The notes: generated from the letters alone by a model not told the origin. Shown: positions 45,160 through 54,119, counted from the first letter of the stretch. The stretch is DNA of 64,000 nt from Caballeronia hypogeia (GCF_001544875.2 NZ_FCOA02000016.1:1-64000); one strand, 5' to 3'. Made by a program: numbers and translations.

Positions 45160-47075
45160 TCGTCGGCACGGCGGGGCACATCGATCACGGCAAGACCACG
45201 CTGGTGCGCGCGCTCTCGGGCGTCGATACCGACCGGCTGAAGGAAGAGAAGGCGCGCGGCATTTCCATCGAGCTCGGCTATGCCTATGTGCCGTTGCAGG
45301 ACGGCGGCGTGCTCGGCTTCATCGACGTGCCGGGTCACGAGAAGCTCGTGCACACGATGGCGGCGGGCGCGTGCGGCATCGACTTCGCCTTGCTCGTGAT
45401 CGCCGCCGACGATGGCGTGATGCCGCAAACCCGCGAGCATCTCGCGATCCTCGAACTGCTCGGCGTGGCGCGCGGCGCGGTGGCGGTGACCAAATGCGAT
45501 CGCGTGGATGAATCGCGCGTGCGCGAGGTGCATGCGCAAGTCGAGGCGCTGCTCGCGCACAGCCCGTTGCGCGGCGCGGCGCTGTTCGACACCGACGCGA
45601 CGAAAGCAAACGATGCAGGCGTCGCCGCGCTCGATGCGCATCTGCGTAACGCCGCCACACACGGGCAAGCGCGTCGCGACGACGGCTTCTTCCGGCTCGC
45701 CGTCGATCGCGTATTCACGCTAGCGGGACAGGGCACGATCGCGACGGGCACGGTGTTCGCGGGCCGCGTGAACGCGGGCGACACGCTCGCGCTCGCGCCG
45801 CGCGCGCCGGGAAGCGAGCCGGTGCGCGTGCGCAGCATTCATGCGCAGAACCGCGCGGCGCAGACCGGCCACGCGGGCGAGCGTTGCGCGCTCAACCTCT
45901 CGGGCATCGAGCGCGATGCGCTTTCGCGTGGGGACTGGCTGGTCGATGCGCGGCTCGCGCGCGCGTCCGAACGGCTCGATGTCGAACTGATCCTCGCAGG
46001 CGATGCGCAATTGACGCTCACGCACTGGGCGCCGCTGCACGTGCATCTCGGCACGACGCATCGCGTCGCGCATGTCGCGCTGCTCGGAGCGGACACGCTC
46101 GCCGCCGGGCAAGCCGCGCGCGTGCAGCTCGTGTTCGATCAACCTGTCGGCGCGCTGCCGGGCGACCGCTTCATCGTGCGCAATGCGCAGGCGAGCCGCA
46201 CCATCGGCGGCGGCCGCGTGCTGGATCCATTCGCGCCGGCCCGCAAGCGTCGCACGCCGCAACGCCGCGCGTGGCTCGATGCGCTCGCCGCGATGCTCGA
46301 CACCGGCCGCGTCGATGCGCTGTTCGAGCAAGCGCCGTATGGCTTGCCGCGCTCGCTGATCGAACATCTGTGCGGCATGCCGGCGGCATCGATCGCATTG
46401 CCCGGCGATCTCCGCATCGTGCCCTCGCAAGAGGACGCATTGCTGATCGCCGCGACGCACTGGCGCGCGCTGCACACGCGTCTGCTCGACGCCCTCGCCG
46501 CATTCCACGAACACTTCCCCGATGAACAAGGTCCCGATGCCGCGCGTCTGCGCCGCATGGCTGCGCCGCTCGCGCCCGACACGCTGTGGCGCGCGCTCGT
46601 CGACGATGCGGTGACGCAGGGTGCAATTGCGAAAAGCGGGCCATGGCTGCATTTGCCGTCGCATGCGGTGACGCTCAACGAACGCGAGGAAACGCTCGCG
46701 CGCGCGGTGCTCGCATCGATCGAAAACGGCCGCTTCGATCCGCCGTGGGTGCGCGATCTCGCGAGCGCCCATGGCGTCGCCGAGGACGACATGCGCAGGC
46801 TTCTCAGAAAGCTCGCGCGGCGCGGCGACGTGTATCAGGTCGTGCGCGACCTGTTCTACTGCCGCGCGTCGATCGGCGCGCTGGCGCGGCTCGTGGCGGA
46901 TGAGGCGCAGGCACATGGCGGCGTGCTCGGCGCGGCCGCTTTCCGCGACGCGAGCGCGCTGGGCCGCAAACGGGCGATACAGATTTTGGAGTTCTTCGAC
47001 CGCGTTGGGTACACTCGATTCCACCGCGAACATCACCTGTTGCGACCCGATAGCCGCTGGCACGAGTCCGTCTGA
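45156..47075 (+). CDS. selB: Selenocysteine-specific elongation factor
   Basis: 639 residues. The GTPase motifs are GTAGHIDHGKTT (residues 4-15), DVPGHEK and TKCDR. An EF-Tu-like domain II/III follows. The last about 250 residues are the winged-helix series that binds the SECIS hairpin of the mRNA (near the end, ALGRKRAIQILEFFDRVGYT). It brings Sec-tRNA(Sec) to the TGA in the upstream formate dehydrogenase mRNA. Overlaps selA by four bases. Confidence 0.95.
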   Translation: MIVGTAGHIDHGKTTLVRALSGVDTDRLKEEKARGISIELGYAYVPLQDGGVLGFIDVPGHEKLVHTMAAGACGIDFALLVIAADDGVMPQTREHLAILELLGVARGAVAVTKCDRVDESRVREVHAQVEALLAHSPLRGAALFDTDATKANDAGVAALDAHLRNAATHGQARRDDGFFRLAVDRVFTLAGQGTIATGTVFAGRVNAGDTLALAPRAPGSEPVRVRSIHAQNRAAQTGHAGERCALNLSGIERDALSRGDWLVDARLARASERLDVELILAGDAQLTLTHWAPLHVHLGTTHRVAHVALLGADTLAAGQAARVQLVFDQPVGALPGDRFIVRNAQASRTIGGGRVLDPFAPARKRRTPQRRAWLDALAAMLDTGRVDALFEQAPYGLPRSLIEHLCGMPAASIALPGDLRIVPSQEDALLIAATHWRALHTRLLDALAAFHEHFPDEQGPDAARLRRMAAPLAPDTLWRALVDDAVTQGAIAKSGPWLHLPSHAVTLNEREETLARAVLASIENGRFDPPWVRDLASAHGVAEDDMRRLLRKLARRGDVYQVVRDLFYCRASIGALARLVADEAQAHGGVLGAAAFRDASALGRKRAIQILEFFDRVGYTRFHREHHLLRPDSRWHESV

Positions 47076-47110
47076 CGATTGCGCGCCGCGCCCGGTCGCG
47101 GTCGATCACG

Positions 47111-49114
47111 ATGGAGCATTCCTACTTCAAGCTGCTGCATCTTCTGTCGGGCCACCCCGAGTGGGCGCTCGCGGTCGTGCTGCTCGCGTCGTTTCTCGAA
47201 TCGGTCGCGTTCATCGGCACCTTCGTGCCGGGCAGCACGGCGATGTTCATCGCCGGCGCGCTGGTCGGCGCGGGCGCGCTGAACCTCGGCTGGGTATTCG
47301 TCTGCGCGATCGCGGGCGCCATTGCCGGCGATGCGGCCAGCTTCTGGTTCGGCCAGCGCTACGCGGACCGCATCGCGCAGATGTGGCCGTTCCGCGCGCA
47401 TCCCGGCGCGCTTGCCGCAGGCAAGAAGTATTTCGAAGCGCACGGCGCGAAGAGCGTGGTGCTCGCGCGTTTCGTGGCGCCGATGCGCGCCGTCGTGCCG
47501 GTCGTGGCGGGCGTCGCCGGCATGACGCCCGCGCGCTTTCTCTTCGTCAACATCCTGAGCGCGCTCGTGTGGGCGCCCACGCACATCCTGCCGGGCGTCG
47601 TGTTCGGCGCGTCGATCGAGCTGGCGGGCGCGGTGTCGATCCGGCTCGTCGTGATCCTGATTCTCGTCACCGCGATCGCCTGGGTGGTGTTCAACCTCGC
47701 GCGCGTCGTCGTCGAGCACGCGATGCGCTGGACCATCGCGTCGAGGGACGCCCTGCTCGCGTGGGCGCAACGAAGCGATGGGCTGCCCGCGCGGCTCGTC
47801 TCGCGCGCGCTCGATCCGGCCAATCCGGCGACCGGGCTCATCGTCGTGATCTCGATCCTGTTGCTCGCCTCGACCGTGGTGTTCTTCTCGGTGCTCGCGA
47901 ATGTGGCGCGCGGCGCGTCCATCGTGCAGGTCGATGTCTCCATCTATCGCCTGCTGCAATCGTTCCAGTCGAGCTGGACCGACTCGATCTTCGACGCCGC
48001 CGCGACGCTCGGCAGCACGGAGACGCTGCTCGCGCTCGGCGCGATGGTCATCATCTGGATGAGCTTCGAGCGGCGCTGGCGCACCGTCGCGTACTGGGTC
48101 GTGGCGGTCGTGTTCTCGCAAATGCTCGTCGCGGCGATCCGCTTCACGGCGCACGAGCCGATCCTCGTGTCCTTCGCGCCCACGGAGCACAGCTTCCCGA
48201 GCAGCCATGTCGCGGCGACCGTCGTCATCTATGGCTTTCTCGCGTTCCTGCTGCTTCGGCGCGTCGGCGTGCTGACGGGGGTGATCATCGCGACGGCGAC
48301 CTCGGCGATCGTCACCGCGGTGGGCGTCGCGGGACTCTACTTCGGACGCTTCACGATTTCGGACGCGCTCGGCAGCACCGCCCTCGCGGCCGTGTGGGTG
48401 TTCCTGATCGCGCTGACGGCGGTATGGCGCAACCCGACCAGGCCCAAACCGCGCCCGCTCATGGCGCTCGTGACCCTGCTCGTGATCTGCGGCAGCGTCG
48501 CGGTACAACTGAGCGACGATACCGAAGCGCACAGCGCGCCCCCCGCGACCGTTGTCATCACGCCGATACAGTGGACCGATAGCGTGTGGCGCACGTTTTC
48601 CTGTTATCGCGCGAGCATGGAGGGCGACCGGCGTGAGCCGATCACCGTGCAATGGGTCGCGACGCCCGCGCAGATCCGCGCGCAACTGCTTTCGCGCGGC
48701 TGGACCGAGGTGTCGCATGTGAGTCTGAAGAGCGTGATGTCGGTGGTGATACCGAACGCGCCCGCCATCGCGTTGCCGGCCTTGCCACGCCTCAATAACG
48801 GCGAGCCTTCGACGCTCATTTTCGCGCGCGCGCTGATGGGACCGGACGAGCGCGATGTGCTGCGCTTCTGGCCGACGCGTTATCAGGTGCGCGCGCCCAA
48901 CGGTGCGCCGCCCGCGCCGATCTGGCTGGGCTCGGTCGTGCATGAGCGCCTGCGGCGGCCGTCGTGGCCGTTCAACGTGCTCCGGCCGGATCGGCGCGTC
49001 GATCCGATGGCTTTCGATCATGACAAGGATTCGCCGTGGCGCGGCATCGAAATTGCGAGCAGCGCCGGGTGTGGAGGCGTGCCGGTGATGCTCGTCGAGT
49101 CGAGGTCGCAATGA
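47111..49114 (+). CDS. DedA-PAP2-LssY multi-domain membrane protein
   Basis: 667 residues. The first about 200 residues are a DedA domain (FIGTFVPGSTAMFIAGALVG; FVAPMRAVVPVVAG). A PAP2-like domain (about 235-440) keeps FPSSHVAATV (His366). Its third motif, where Arg and the catalytic His are expected, reads GLYFGRFTISD (408-418), with Gly408 and Phe414 at those positions; the first motif ends EP in place of RP. A soluble LssY-type C-terminal domain (450-667) follows. It lies 35 bases after selB. DedA proteins are linked to lipid carrier recycling; the phosphatase part here may be inactive. Confidence 0.87.
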   Translation: MEHSYFKLLHLLSGHPEWALAVVLLASFLESVAFIGTFVPGSTAMFIAGALVGAGALNLGWVFVCAIAGAIAGDAASFWFGQRYADRIAQMWPFRAHPGALAAGKKYFEAHGAKSVVLARFVAPMRAVVPVVAGVAGMTPARFLFVNILSALVWAPTHILPGVVFGASIELAGAVSIRLVVILILVTAIAWVVFNLARVVVEHAMRWTIASRDALLAWAQRSDGLPARLVSRALDPANPATGLIVVISILLLASTVVFFSVLANVARGASIVQVDVSIYRLLQSFQSSWTDSIFDAAATLGSTETLLALGAMVIIWMSFERRWRTVAYWVVAVVFSQMLVAAIRFTAHEPILVSFAPTEHSFPSSHVAATVVIYGFLAFLLLRRVGVLTGVIIATATSAIVTAVGVAGLYFGRFTISDALGSTALAAVWVFLIALTAVWRNPTRPKPRPLMALVTLLVICGSVAVQLSDDTEAHSAPPATVVITPIQWTDSVWRTFSCYRASMEGDRREPITVQWVATPAQIRAQLLSRGWTEVSHVSLKSVMSVVIPNAPAIALPALPRLNNGEPSTLIFARALMGPDERDVLRFWPTRYQVRAPNGAPPAPIWLGSVVHERLRRPSWPFNVLRPDRRVDPMAFDHDKDSPWRGIEIASSAGCGGVPVMLVESRSQ

Positions 49115-49145
49115 AGCATCGAAAGCAACGATCACGAGGTGCCGC

Positions 49146-49769
49146 TTGATCCAGATTCCGCCGTCGGCGATTCAGCAATGGGGCGCCGCCGCCGTGTTCG
49201 CGAATGTGCTGCTCACGCGTCTGGGCGTGCCGCTTCCGTCCGCGCCGCTGCTCGTGTTCGCGGGCTCGGCGGTGGCGGGCGGGCGGCTGTCGTTTTCGCA
49301 CGTGCTGCTCGCGGCGGTGTGCGGAGCGCTGCTCGGCGACAGCGTATGGTTCTCGGCGGGACGCATCTATGGGCGCAGGCTCGTCGCGGCGCTCGCCCGC
49401 CGGTCGTATGCGCTCGATACCGGCGTGCGCACCGCCGGCGAACTGTTCGAGCGGCACGGCGCGCCGATCGTGGCGATATCGAAGTTCGTCCCGGGTCTCG
49501 GACTCGTCACGCCGCCGCTGATGGGCACGACGCGCATCGCCGTGTTCGCGTTCTTCTTCTGGGACACGGCGGGAATCGTCGCGTGGGCGGCGTTCTGGCT
49601 GCTGGGCGGCGCGCTGTTCGAACACCAGTTGCACCTCGTGGTGCTGGCGCTCCAATCGCATGGCGCGACGGTGCTGGATCTGCTCGTGGCGGCGGCCTTG
49701 CTGTATTGCGTTTTTCGCCTGATGCGCAGACGGCCGCCGCGCGCACGAATCAACGACGATGACCGCTGA
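49146..49769 (+). CDS. DedA-family membrane protein
   Basis: 207 residues with about five membrane helices. The DedA pattern is seen in LGVPLPSAPLLVFAGSA, the glycine-rich GALLGDSVWFSAGRIYGRR and ISKFVPGLGLVTPPLMG with its conserved arginine/proline region. The start is TTG at 49146 with an AGG-type site upstream; I see no in-frame ATG that fits better. It is the second DedA-like gene in a row, about 30 bases after the DedA-PAP2 fusion. Members are predicted undecaprenyl- or phospholipid-phosphate flippases. Confidence 0.85.
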   Translation: MIQIPPSAIQQWGAAAVFANVLLTRLGVPLPSAPLLVFAGSAVAGGRLSFSHVLLAAVCGALLGDSVWFSAGRIYGRRLVAALARRSYALDTGVRTAGELFERHGAPIVAISKFVPGLGLVTPPLMGTTRIAVFAFFFWDTAGIVAWAAFWLLGGALFEHQLHLVVLALQSHGATVLDLLVAAALLYCVFRLMRRRPPRARINDDDR

Positions 49770-49808
49770 TGCGCGATGACGCGACGCGTGTGGTTTATGC
49801 AGCGCCGC

Positions 49809-49814
49809 TATAAT
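49809..49814 (+). promoter_or_regulatory. -10 box of the selC promoter
   Basis: A perfect TATAAT lies 48 bases before the tRNA-Sec gene. The -35 region is weak by eye, which is not unusual for a tRNA gene. Confidence 0.6.
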
Positions 49815-49861
49815 CGGACGCCCGCGTGGGTTCTGCCCGGGTTTTCGGGCGTGTATGCGAA

Positions 49862-49957
49862 GGAAGGCATCCGTATCCGGTGGTGCGGCCGGGCTTCAAA
49901 CCCGGTTGGGGATGTCAGACATTCCCAGGTCGGTTCGACTCCGGCTGCCTTCCGCCA
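49862..49957 (+). tRNA. selC: tRNA-Sec (anticodon TCA)
   Basis: 96 bases including the encoded CCA. The acceptor stem is 8 bp, GGAAGGCA with TGCCTTCC, one pair longer than in ordinary tRNAs, and the variable arm is long. The anticodon loop is CTTCAAA with TCA at 49896-49898, reading UGA. The sequence aligns well with E. coli selC by memory, including GGTTCGACTCC in the T arm. It stands downstream of selA/selB, so the Sec machinery and its target are in one 12-kb stretch. Confidence 0.97.
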
Positions 49958-50009
49958 AATGTGTATCGCAGTAGAGAAGCGAAGAGGAGGAGCACCTAGC
50001 AACGGCCGT

Positions 50010-51170
50010 TCACTTCGCCGTGGTCTTCTCGACGGCCAGAGCCACCCATTTCCCGCCCTGTTCTTCGTAGAGCGTCGCCGAGGCATTCTTGAGATCGCCG
50101 GTTTGAGTAAAGGCAATCGTCCCGGTAACTCCGTCGAAGGCATTCGTTCGCAAAGCCTTGATATATTTCTTTGGGTCCGTGGAGTCGGACGCTTTCATCG
50201 CATTGATCATGGCCCACGCGGCGTCGTAGGCGAGCGGAGCGAACTGGACGATCCCGACGCCAAACCGGGCCTTCAGCTTGGCGTCGAGTTCGGCCGCGCG
50301 AGGCATCCGGTCACGCGGAAGCCCGTACTCCCAACTGAGCATTCCTTTTGCGCCTTGTCCCGCAAGTTGCAGGAAATGCTCGTTCGTGAATCCACCTTCT
50401 CCCATGAACCTGGCTCTTATCCCAAGCTGGCGGATCTGTTTCGCCAGGCCGGCCGCTTGAATGTCCTGACCGACATAGAAGATCAAGTCGGGATTCAGAC
50501 CTTTGATCGTCGTAAGCAGCGCTCTGAAGTCGATGGAGTTTGCCGTCGTGTATTGCCACGACACGAGCTGCGCGCCGCGCTTCTGGATAGCCTTGACGTA
50601 CTCCGTGACAAGATTCGTACCGTAGTCGGTGCTGTCGTCGATAACGGCAATTCGCTTCGCCTTTAACTGCTCTACCGAGTAGTTCGCTGCAAGCAACGCC
50701 ATCTGATCGTCGTTGCTGATCGTCCTGAAGGTGGTTTCGAATCCTTGCGCGGTGTACGACGGGGAACTTGACGTCGGCGAAATTTGCGGAATACCTGCCC
50801 TTCGGTACACCGAGGATGCCGCTACCGAGCATCCGGAGTTGTAGTGACCGATGACTCCGCTTACATTTTCGTCGACGAAGCGTTGAGCGACCAGCACCGC
50901 TGTTTTGGGGTCGGCGGCATCGTCCTGACCGTCGATTTCGAATGCGATCTTCGCGCCGCCAATGATGAGCCCTTGCGCGTTGGCTTCCTCGAAGGCGAGG
51001 CGGGCAGCATTCTCCTCATCCTTTCCGTTCGACGCCGAGAATCCGGTCAGAGGTGCGGCGATCCCGATCTTGACTGACTTGATCTCTTCGGACTGTACGG
51101 TCCTCGTTACGCTTACGCAAGCGAACAGAACGTAAGAAAGCGCTACCAGCAATTTACGACGAGACATCAA
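50010..51170 (-). CDS. LivJ-type branched-chain amino acid or related binding protein
   Basis: 386 residues. A signal peptide of about 27 residues is followed by a periplasmic type I binding domain (IGIAAPLTGFSASNGKDEENA; GVIGHYNSGCSVAASSVY). This family binds branched-chain amino acids, amides, urea or aromatic acids for an ABC importer. No permease or ATPase of that type is nearby, so it is an orphan. It is the first gene past selC, facing back to it. A second in-frame ATG directly follows the first. Confidence 0.85.
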   Translation of the reverse strand: MMSRRKLLVALSYVLFACVSVTRTVQSEEIKSVKIGIAAPLTGFSASNGKDEENAARLAFEEANAQGLIIGGAKIAFEIDGQDDAADPKTAVLVAQRFVDENVSGVIGHYNSGCSVAASSVYRRAGIPQISPTSSSPSYTAQGFETTFRTISNDDQMALLAANYSVEQLKAKRIAVIDDSTDYGTNLVTEYVKAIQKRGAQLVSWQYTTANSIDFRALLTTIKGLNPDLIFYVGQDIQAAGLAKQIRQLGIRARFMGEGGFTNEHFLQLAGQGAKGMLSWEYGLPRDRMPRAAELDAKLKARFGVGIVQFAPLAYDAAWAMINAMKASDSTDPKKYIKALRTNAFDGVTGTIAFTQTGDLKNASATLYEEQGGKWVALAVEKTTAK

Positions 51171-51231
51171 CCCTCCAGAAATGTTGTTCCAGCACTGGAA
51201 TGGCTGGATTCGAAGATCGGCTGTCCTTCAA

Positions 51232-51984
51232 TCAAGCCAGTTTGCCGCGGCGCGCTTTCAAATTCTTGAGGCGCCCCGTGGGGCCGAGCGGGTTCAAACC
51301 GATTTCCGGACTGTCGAGACTCAACAGATGAGCAGTGAGCTTCTTTCCTTCCGTCATGTTGTGCGCTTCGGATAACCTGCCGGCTTCTTCGACGTCTTCC
51401 CCGAGAATGGCGACACTGATCGGCCGATGTTGTTCGATGATCGCTTCACTGGTTTCGGCCAGTGAATCGCTGGAACGGATGTAGATCCTGATTTGCCGCT
51501 CGATCACCTCATATTGATCCTTCAGGCGCCCATGCTCGGAGAGTTCGATGATGGTCTTGTGAAATGCAAAGTCTGCTTCTGCCATGACGCGCTTGTTCGA
51601 CGATGCGCAGCTACGTTCAAGGGCCGCAAAACAGGTGCGAATCCGCTGACGCTTGCGGTCATTGAGCGTGGAGGCCACGAGTTGAGCGGCGAGGCGCTCG
51701 AGGCTCGATCTCAGCGTGTAGAGCTCCCATACGTCCTTCGGCGTCAATGTGATGACGGTCCATCCCGTGTACGGGACGAGAGTCGTGAGTCCTTCCTTCG
51801 CCAGCTGATGAAGCGCGGCACGAACGGTCGCGCGCGAAAGATCCATTTCCTCGGAAAGCTGGATCTCGGTGATTCGCGCGCCAGCCGGCAAATCTCCGTT
51901 GATGATCGATTCGCGAAGGATGTCGACGGCTTGAGATCCCATCGACTGCTTGACAACCTTGGGCACGTTTAGAACTGAGGACAT
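51232..51984 (-). CDS. GntR-family regulator, FCD type (first)
   Basis: 250 residues. The N-terminal winged helix (LRESIINGDLPAGARITEIQLSEEM; LSRATVRAALHQLAKEGL) is followed by an FCD effector domain with the usual metal-binding positions (ADFAFHKTI, IEQHRPI, SEAHNM). It should bind DNA as a dimer and respond to a carboxylic or amino acid. It is divergent from a second FCD regulator and shares the region 51985-52226 with it. It may control the LivJ-type gene downstream on its strand. Confidence 0.87.
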   Translation of the reverse strand: MSSVLNVPKVVKQSMGSQAVDILRESIINGDLPAGARITEIQLSEEMDLSRATVRAALHQLAKEGLTTLVPYTGWTVITLTPKDVWELYTLRSSLERLAAQLVASTLNDRKRQRIRTCFAALERSCASSNKRVMAEADFAFHKTIIELSEHGRLKDQYEVIERQIRIYIRSSDSLAETSEAIIEQHRPISVAILGEDVEEAGRLSEAHNMTEGKKLTAHLLSLDSPEIGLNPLGPTGRLKNLKARRGKLA

Positions 51985-52075
51985 AAGGCTCTCGATTCAT
52001 CAAAATAAATGCGATGACTTCATCGGTCGCGACGCAGCCTTTCATTGAAGCCACCCTGCGATTCGAAGGTATCAA

Positions 52076-52098
52076 TCATTGTAGCCAATCGACAATGA
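52076..52098. promoter_or_regulatory. Imperfect palindrome between the two gntR genes
   Basis: TCATTGTAG and CGACAATGA flank a 5-base centre and match as inverted arms in eight of nine positions. It is 92-114 bases upstream of the first gntR gene. The right arm shares ATCGACAATG with the operator at the hyuA promoter, so it may be bound by the same or a related FCD regulator. Confidence 0.5.
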
Positions 52099-52153
52099 GG
52101 AATGCCACAGCCGGAACCCGTGCTGGCCCGCTCGACGCGTGCAGAAAGAGGAG

Positions 52154-52179
52154 TACAATTGTCGGCATTACGTCGACAA
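52154..52179 (+). promoter_or_regulatory. -10 box and operator of the second gntR gene
   Basis: A TACAAT box (52154-52159) runs straight into the inverted repeat TTGTCG-N9-CGACAA (52159-52179). The repeat covers the expected transcription start, 48 bases before the gene. The same repeat is found at two other promoters in the cluster, so this site suggests autoregulation. Confidence 0.65.
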
Positions 52180-52226
52180 GGGTGCGAACAATTGTGCCTC
52201 TTCGACAGACATGAAGGAAGGGCAAA

Positions 52227-52970
52227 ATGGCAAAAGAGACGGCAGGGGATGCTCACGCTCCCAAAGAGACGGGCACGGCGCGTGTATACGTGACGTTGCG
52301 CAACGAAATCCTGACGATGAAACTTGCGCCAGGAACCCATCTCGACGAGCTCGGCGTCGCGGAGCGTTTCGGCGTGTCGAGATCGCCTGTGCGCGAAGCG
52401 CTCGTGCGCTTGTCCGCGGAAGGTCTCGTCACGATCTTGCCCAACCGTGGCAACGTGGTCACGCCCATGGACTTCGGACGTGTGCCCGAATTTCTGGATG
52501 CGCTGGATTTGCTGCAGCGCGTGACTACTCGTCTTGCCGCTTTGCACCGGACCGATGAGGATCTTCGAAAGATCCAGCTTGCGGCGAAAACTTACGAAAA
52601 GGCCGCAGCGCTCAGCATCAAGAAACACAATAGTCTGGATGTGATCGAAACGAACTACGAATTTCACATGGCCGTTGCCAAGGCCGGGCGGAACGTTTAT
52701 TTCGCGGATTTGTATCGGCGGCTTCTGGAAGAAGGACGACGAATGCTCAATCTCCACTTCCAATTTCAGACGATGGCAAATATCAGTTCCGAGCAAATGG
52801 CGAGCGATCATACCGAGATGGTGGCCGCGATCGAAGCGGGCGATGCAGATTGGGCCGAGGCTGCTGCGCACCAGCACGCGGTTCAGTTCAAAGGTCGCTT
52901 CATGCAGTTTCTCGACAGGAATCTGACTGCCGAGATGCCGGTCGTCTACCCGGCAAGCAAGTCGGCTTGA
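52227..52970 (+). CDS. GntR-family regulator, FCD type (second)
   Basis: 247 residues. Winged helix at 15-80 (LRNEILTMKLAPGTHLDELG; VSRSPVREALVRLSAEGL), then an FCD domain with likely metal ligands in TNYEFHMAVA, SDHTEM and AAAHQHAV. The ribosome binding site GAAGGAAGG is good. It is the best candidate for the regulator that binds TTGTCG-N9-CGACAA, because that site overlaps its own promoter and those of the SDR and hyuA genes. It probably acts as a repressor released by a pathway intermediate. Confidence 0.88.
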   Translation: MAKETAGDAHAPKETGTARVYVTLRNEILTMKLAPGTHLDELGVAERFGVSRSPVREALVRLSAEGLVTILPNRGNVVTPMDFGRVPEFLDALDLLQRVTTRLAALHRTDEDLRKIQLAAKTYEKAAALSIKKHNSLDVIETNYEFHMAVAKAGRNVYFADLYRRLLEEGRRMLNLHFQFQTMANISSEQMASDHTEMVAAIEAGDADWAEAAAHQHAVQFKGRFMQFLDRNLTAEMPVVYPASKSA

Positions 52971-53094
52971 GCCACGTCGTGCCTCACGGCGGCCGACTCG
53001 GCCCTCGTACAAACACGAACCGGCCACAAAAATAAAGCTTCGAGGCCGGTATCGTTCTACTGCGCTCCAGTCCTCATCGGATGAGGTGCGTCTC

Positions 53095-53304
53095 TCAGGT
53101 CTGTTCTGCGCGCGCAGCCGAATTTGCCGAAACCAGACGGCCTCCGACCGCCCAGCTCGCGTGCGCGACTTCGTCGAAAACGATCTGCACGTCGGCCGCC
53201 GTGCATCGGGCGATGCGCGCGGTTTCGCGCGTGAGCGCATCGGCGAGTTCAGACTTTTGCTCGAGCGTTCTGCCTGCGAGCATTTGTACGTGGATGATGG
53301 GCAT
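53095..53304 (-). CDS. 4-oxalocrotonate tautomerase-family protein
   Basis: 69 residues. It begins MPIIHVQM, so Met removal exposes the catalytic Pro1; an Arg near residue 11 (AGRTLEQK) fits the active site. Members move double bonds in enol acids or hydrolyse related substrates. The start at 53304 is set by Pro1; the longer frame is noncoding. It lies 29 bases downstream of the SDR on the same strand, so the two form an operon. Confidence 0.87.
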   Translation of the reverse strand: MPIIHVQMLAGRTLEQKSELADALTRETARIARCTAADVQIVFDEVAHASWAVGGRLVSANSAARAEQT

Positions 53305-53333
53305 TGTGGTTCCTTCAGCGAATTCCAAACGGT

Positions 53334-54119
53334 TTAATCGGGCTGCGATGCGAAGGCGAGATAAGCGGTGGAGGCAAGCCATCCACAATCGATGGGTAAA
53401 GTCACGCCCGTAATCGCGGCTGCTTCGCTCGAACAGAGGAAGAACACTGCGTCGGCGACTTCGGACGGCTTGACGAAACGGCGCAATGCCGAACGCTCGA
53501 TCACCAACGCCGGATCACGTTGTCCACTGTCGATGCGTGCCTGCATGGCCTGAGTCAAGGTGTAACCCGGCGCAACTGCGTTGACTCGTACGCCGCGCGG
53601 TCCCCACTCGGCCGCCATCGTCTCGGTCAGTGCTTTCAGCCCGGACTTGCCGACCGTATAAGCCACTTGCGCCGAAGAGCGAAACGTCGTCATCGAACAA
53701 AGATTGATCACCGATCCGTGACCTGCTTCACACATCGCGGCGCCGAACGCACGCGATGCGATCAGAGTCCCACGAACGTTGATCTGGAAGAGCCGATCGA
53801 ACTCCGCAAGATCCATATCCAGAACGCGCACGGCGTTCTGAAGGATGCCCCCAGCGTTGATGAGGCCAACCGGCGCGCCGGATTCCTCGATCACCTGCGA
53901 CGCGAACCTCGCGACTGACTCCTCGCTCGCCAGGTCGACGTGATGGAACTGGGCGTCATGACCTGCATCGCGCAACTCGCTGGCTACGCGATTGCCGCCG
54001 TCCGAGTTCACGTCAGCCAGAACCACGCGATATCCGGCATGCGCAAAGCGACGCGCGCAGGCCTCGCCAATCCCGCTGGCGCCGCCGGTTACGACGATGA
54101 CTTCCTGATTTTTCCCCAT
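53334..54119 (-). CDS. SDR-family oxidoreductase of the catabolic cluster
   Basis: 261 residues. NAD site TGGASGIGEACARR (about residue 10); acidic Asp after the second strand (VLADVN), suggesting NAD rather than NADP; catalytic Ser in NLCSMTTF and Tyr-Lys in VAYTVGKSG. The start at 54119 follows GAGGTGAGT; an ATG-like start at 54125 would fall within that site. Divergent from hyuA, with an operator-like repeat 48-68 bases upstream. It may oxidise a hydroxyl intermediate of the cluster. Confidence 0.86.
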   Translation of the reverse strand: MGKNQEVIVVTGGASGIGEACARRFAHAGYRVVLADVNSDGGNRVASELRDAGHDAQFHHVDLASEESVARFASQVIEESGAPVGLINAGGILQNAVRVLDMDLAEFDRLFQINVRGTLIASRAFGAAMCEAGHGSVINLCSMTTFRSSAQVAYTVGKSGLKALTETMAAEWGPRGVRVNAVAPGYTLTQAMQARIDSGQRDPALVIERSALRRFVKPSEVADAVFFLCSSEAAAITGVTLPIDCGWLASTAYLAFASQPD

